A DNA stretch of 64,000 nucleotides from Halorussus caseinilyticus. GTDB lineage: Archaea; Halobacteriota; Halobacteria; Halobacteriales; Haladaptataceae. Below, piece by piece: positions 62,912 through 64,000 of this stretch. Every line of letters starts with the position of its first letter. Position 1 is the stretch's first letter. The notes below the pieces were generated by a model. The model was given only the letters and a program-made list of their open reading frames with translations. It ran no database searches and was not told where the DNA came from. The position numbers and the translations under genes are program-made. The stretch spans positions 1,798,001 to 1,862,000 of the forward strand of contig NZ_CP119809.1 in the NCBI RefSeq assembly GCF_029338395.1. Direction: 5' to 3'.

Positions 62912-63799
62912 ATGGTACGCACGAGCGGAACGACAGGGCAGGACGCGCCGAACCGAACCGACGTATCGCTCATCGCACATCGGGGATTCGCGGGCGTCTA
63001 CCCCGAGAACACGGTGGCGGCGGTCGAACAGGCGACGGCCGGAGTCGCCGTCGGCGGACGACCCGAGATGGTCGAAATCGACGTGATGCCCACCGCCGAC
63101 GGGGAAATCATCACGTTTCACGACACCTCTCTCGGCCGCGTGACGGACGCGCCCGCCGAACTCGCCGACCGGAAGGTGTGGGAGACGCCCTACGAGACGC
63201 TGGCGGAGTTGGAAGTCCTCGGAACCGGCGAGCGAGTCCCCACGTTAGACGAGGTGTTGGACGCCCTCCCCTCGGAAATCGGCGTCAACGTCGAGTTCAA
63301 GAATCCGGGGTCGGCCGACGTGCGCCCCCGAGAGAACCTCCCTCCAGAGGCCCGCGCCGACCAGAAGGCCCTCTGGAAAGACTTCGCCGAGGACGTTCTC
63401 TCGACCCTCTCGGGCACCGACCACGACGTGTTGGTCTCGTCGTTCGCGGAGGGTGCGCTGGCGGCGGTCCGAGAGGTGGAACCCTCGGTCCCCCTCGCGG
63501 CAGTGTTCGCCGACTCCATCGCCGACGGGATGGAAGTCGCGCGCCGGTACGACTGCGAGGCGGTCCACCCGCCGTGGAACATGATAGCTGACACCGCGCT
63601 GTTCAACGCCGAGTACGGGTCGCTCGGTCCATACGAGGACATCGATCTCGTGGAAATCGCCCACGAGGAGGGCCGTGCGGTCAACGCGTGGACCGTCGAA
63701 CGCTGGTACGAGGCCGACCAACTCCGGCAGGCGGGCGTGGACGGCGTCATCGCCGACTACCCCGGCGTCCTCCGGTTCGGCGGCACGGCGGCGGACTGA
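62912..63799 (+). CDS. Glycerophosphodiester phosphodiesterase
   Basis: 295 residues. The GDPD family signatures are present: AHRGFAGVYPENT with the first catalytic His, MVEIDVMPTADGEIITFHDTSL with Glu, Asp and second His, NVEFKNPGS, and VNAWTVERW near the end. It hydrolyses glycerophosphodiesters to glycerol-3-phosphate and alcohol. It fits with the upstream glycerophosphotransferase in polymer or lipid turnover. ATG at 62912, 82 bases after the previous stop. Confidence 0.93.
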   Translation: MVRTSGTTGQDAPNRTDVSLIAHRGFAGVYPENTVAAVEQATAGVAVGGRPEMVEIDVMPTADGEIITFHDTSLGRVTDAPAELADRKVWETPYETLAELEVLGTGERVPTLDEVLDALPSEIGVNVEFKNPGSADVRPRENLPPEARADQKALWKDFAEDVLSTLSGTDHDVLVSSFAEGALAAVREVEPSVPLAAVFADSIADGMEVARRYDCEAVHPPWNMIADTALFNAEYGSLGPYEDIDLVEIAHEEGRAVNAWTVERWYEADQLRQAGVDGVIADYPGVLRFGGTAAD

Positions 63800-63973
63800 C
63801 CCGCGTCGGCCGAACGCCCCGGAGCGTCGAACGCGAGTCCCGTCGGGCGAGTTTCCGCGCGCGCAAAGTACCTATTTAATATCGCATATCGAATCTGACG
63901 CTCCGTCGGGCCGAGAAGGGCCAATAGGGTTAATACCGACGACGTTGGCTTCTGGTGCGGTGACTTGTTCGTG

Positions 63974-64000
63974 ATGGGGGTTATCTTAGCGGCCGGTATC
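63974..64000 (+). CDS. Nucleotidyltransferase, partial N-terminus
   Basis: The ATG at 63974 reads M-G-V-I-L-A-A-G-I before the window ends. The LAAG start is the nucleotide-binding signature of the NTP-transferase family (sugar-1-phosphate or similar). With the phosphotransferase gene upstream it probably makes an activated sugar or alcohol. Only nine codons are visible. Confidence 0.6.

Overview
The window is chromosomal DNA of an extremely halophilic archaeon (class Halobacteria). Coding DNA is GC-rich with acidic proteins, many products belong to haloarchaea-specific families (UPF0058, UPF0179, DUF555/UPF0212, DUF357, DUF5820, DUF7344 and small CPxCG zinc fingers), several secreted proteins carry Tat signals, and the promoters, Orc1, aMBF1, L37e, SBDS and archease are archaeal. 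The genus cannot be fixed from the sequence alone.

Layout. 1-5 kb: LivH-type permease, CBS/zinc-ribbon protein, and a glutaredoxin-thioredoxin reductase fusion. 5-12 kb: a halocyanin-like protein, an ArsP_2-type 10-TM metal exporter with a palindromic operator candidate, two Arg-rich disordered proteins, aIF-2 beta, OGG-type glycosylase and acylphosphatase. 12-19 kb: Nnr-MoaC, HflX-DUF2209, FUN14, and SBDS with a co-transcribed membrane protein. 20.4-28.1 kb: a tightly overlapping stress operon of two different PrkA kinases, a YeaH/YhbH (DUF444) protein and SpoVR. 29.5-33.7 kb: archease and RtcB (RNA ligase and its activator), separated by a secreted tail-fibre/C1q-like gene. RtcB is split by a 476-residue intein placed exactly before the metal-binding active-site cysteine. 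35.7-40.6 kb: eIF-2B/R15P-isomerase-like protein, a Gfo/Idh/MocA oxidoreductase and a TIM-barrel sugar isomerase on either side of a cas-less CRISPR array with 10 repeats. 41-50 kb: aMBF1, DUF7344-DICT pair, thioesterase, a tRNA-Leu(GAG) with a partial tandem duplication full of tiny hairpins, PurF, a Tat-exported CocE-like hydrolase with SH3b domains, and the LSm-L37e operon.

50.5-57 kb is the replication-origin region. It holds a Dna2-like nuclease-helicase, orc1, and a 0.96 kb non-coding oriC with seven copies of an ORB-like motif (core TCGCGGATGTA), a purine-only-like strand with 20-bp tandem repeats, and a very AT-rich unwinding stretch. A DUF2342-type zinc protease follows. The last part carries YchF, a CDP-glycerol glycerophosphotransferase-like enzyme, a glycerophosphodiester phosphodiesterase and the start of a nucleotidyltransferase, which suggests a cell-surface phosphopolymer or glycan locus.

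Outside the genes, the intergenic DNA holds at least two dispersed repeat families that recur within this single window. One has four copies and ends in TTCAAGCC; the other has two copies with long inverted arms and GCGAGCGGGCGG ends. There is also a 26-bp tandem repeat and a set of perfect hairpins with 0-4 base loops. No insertion sequence, rRNA or cas gene was found.
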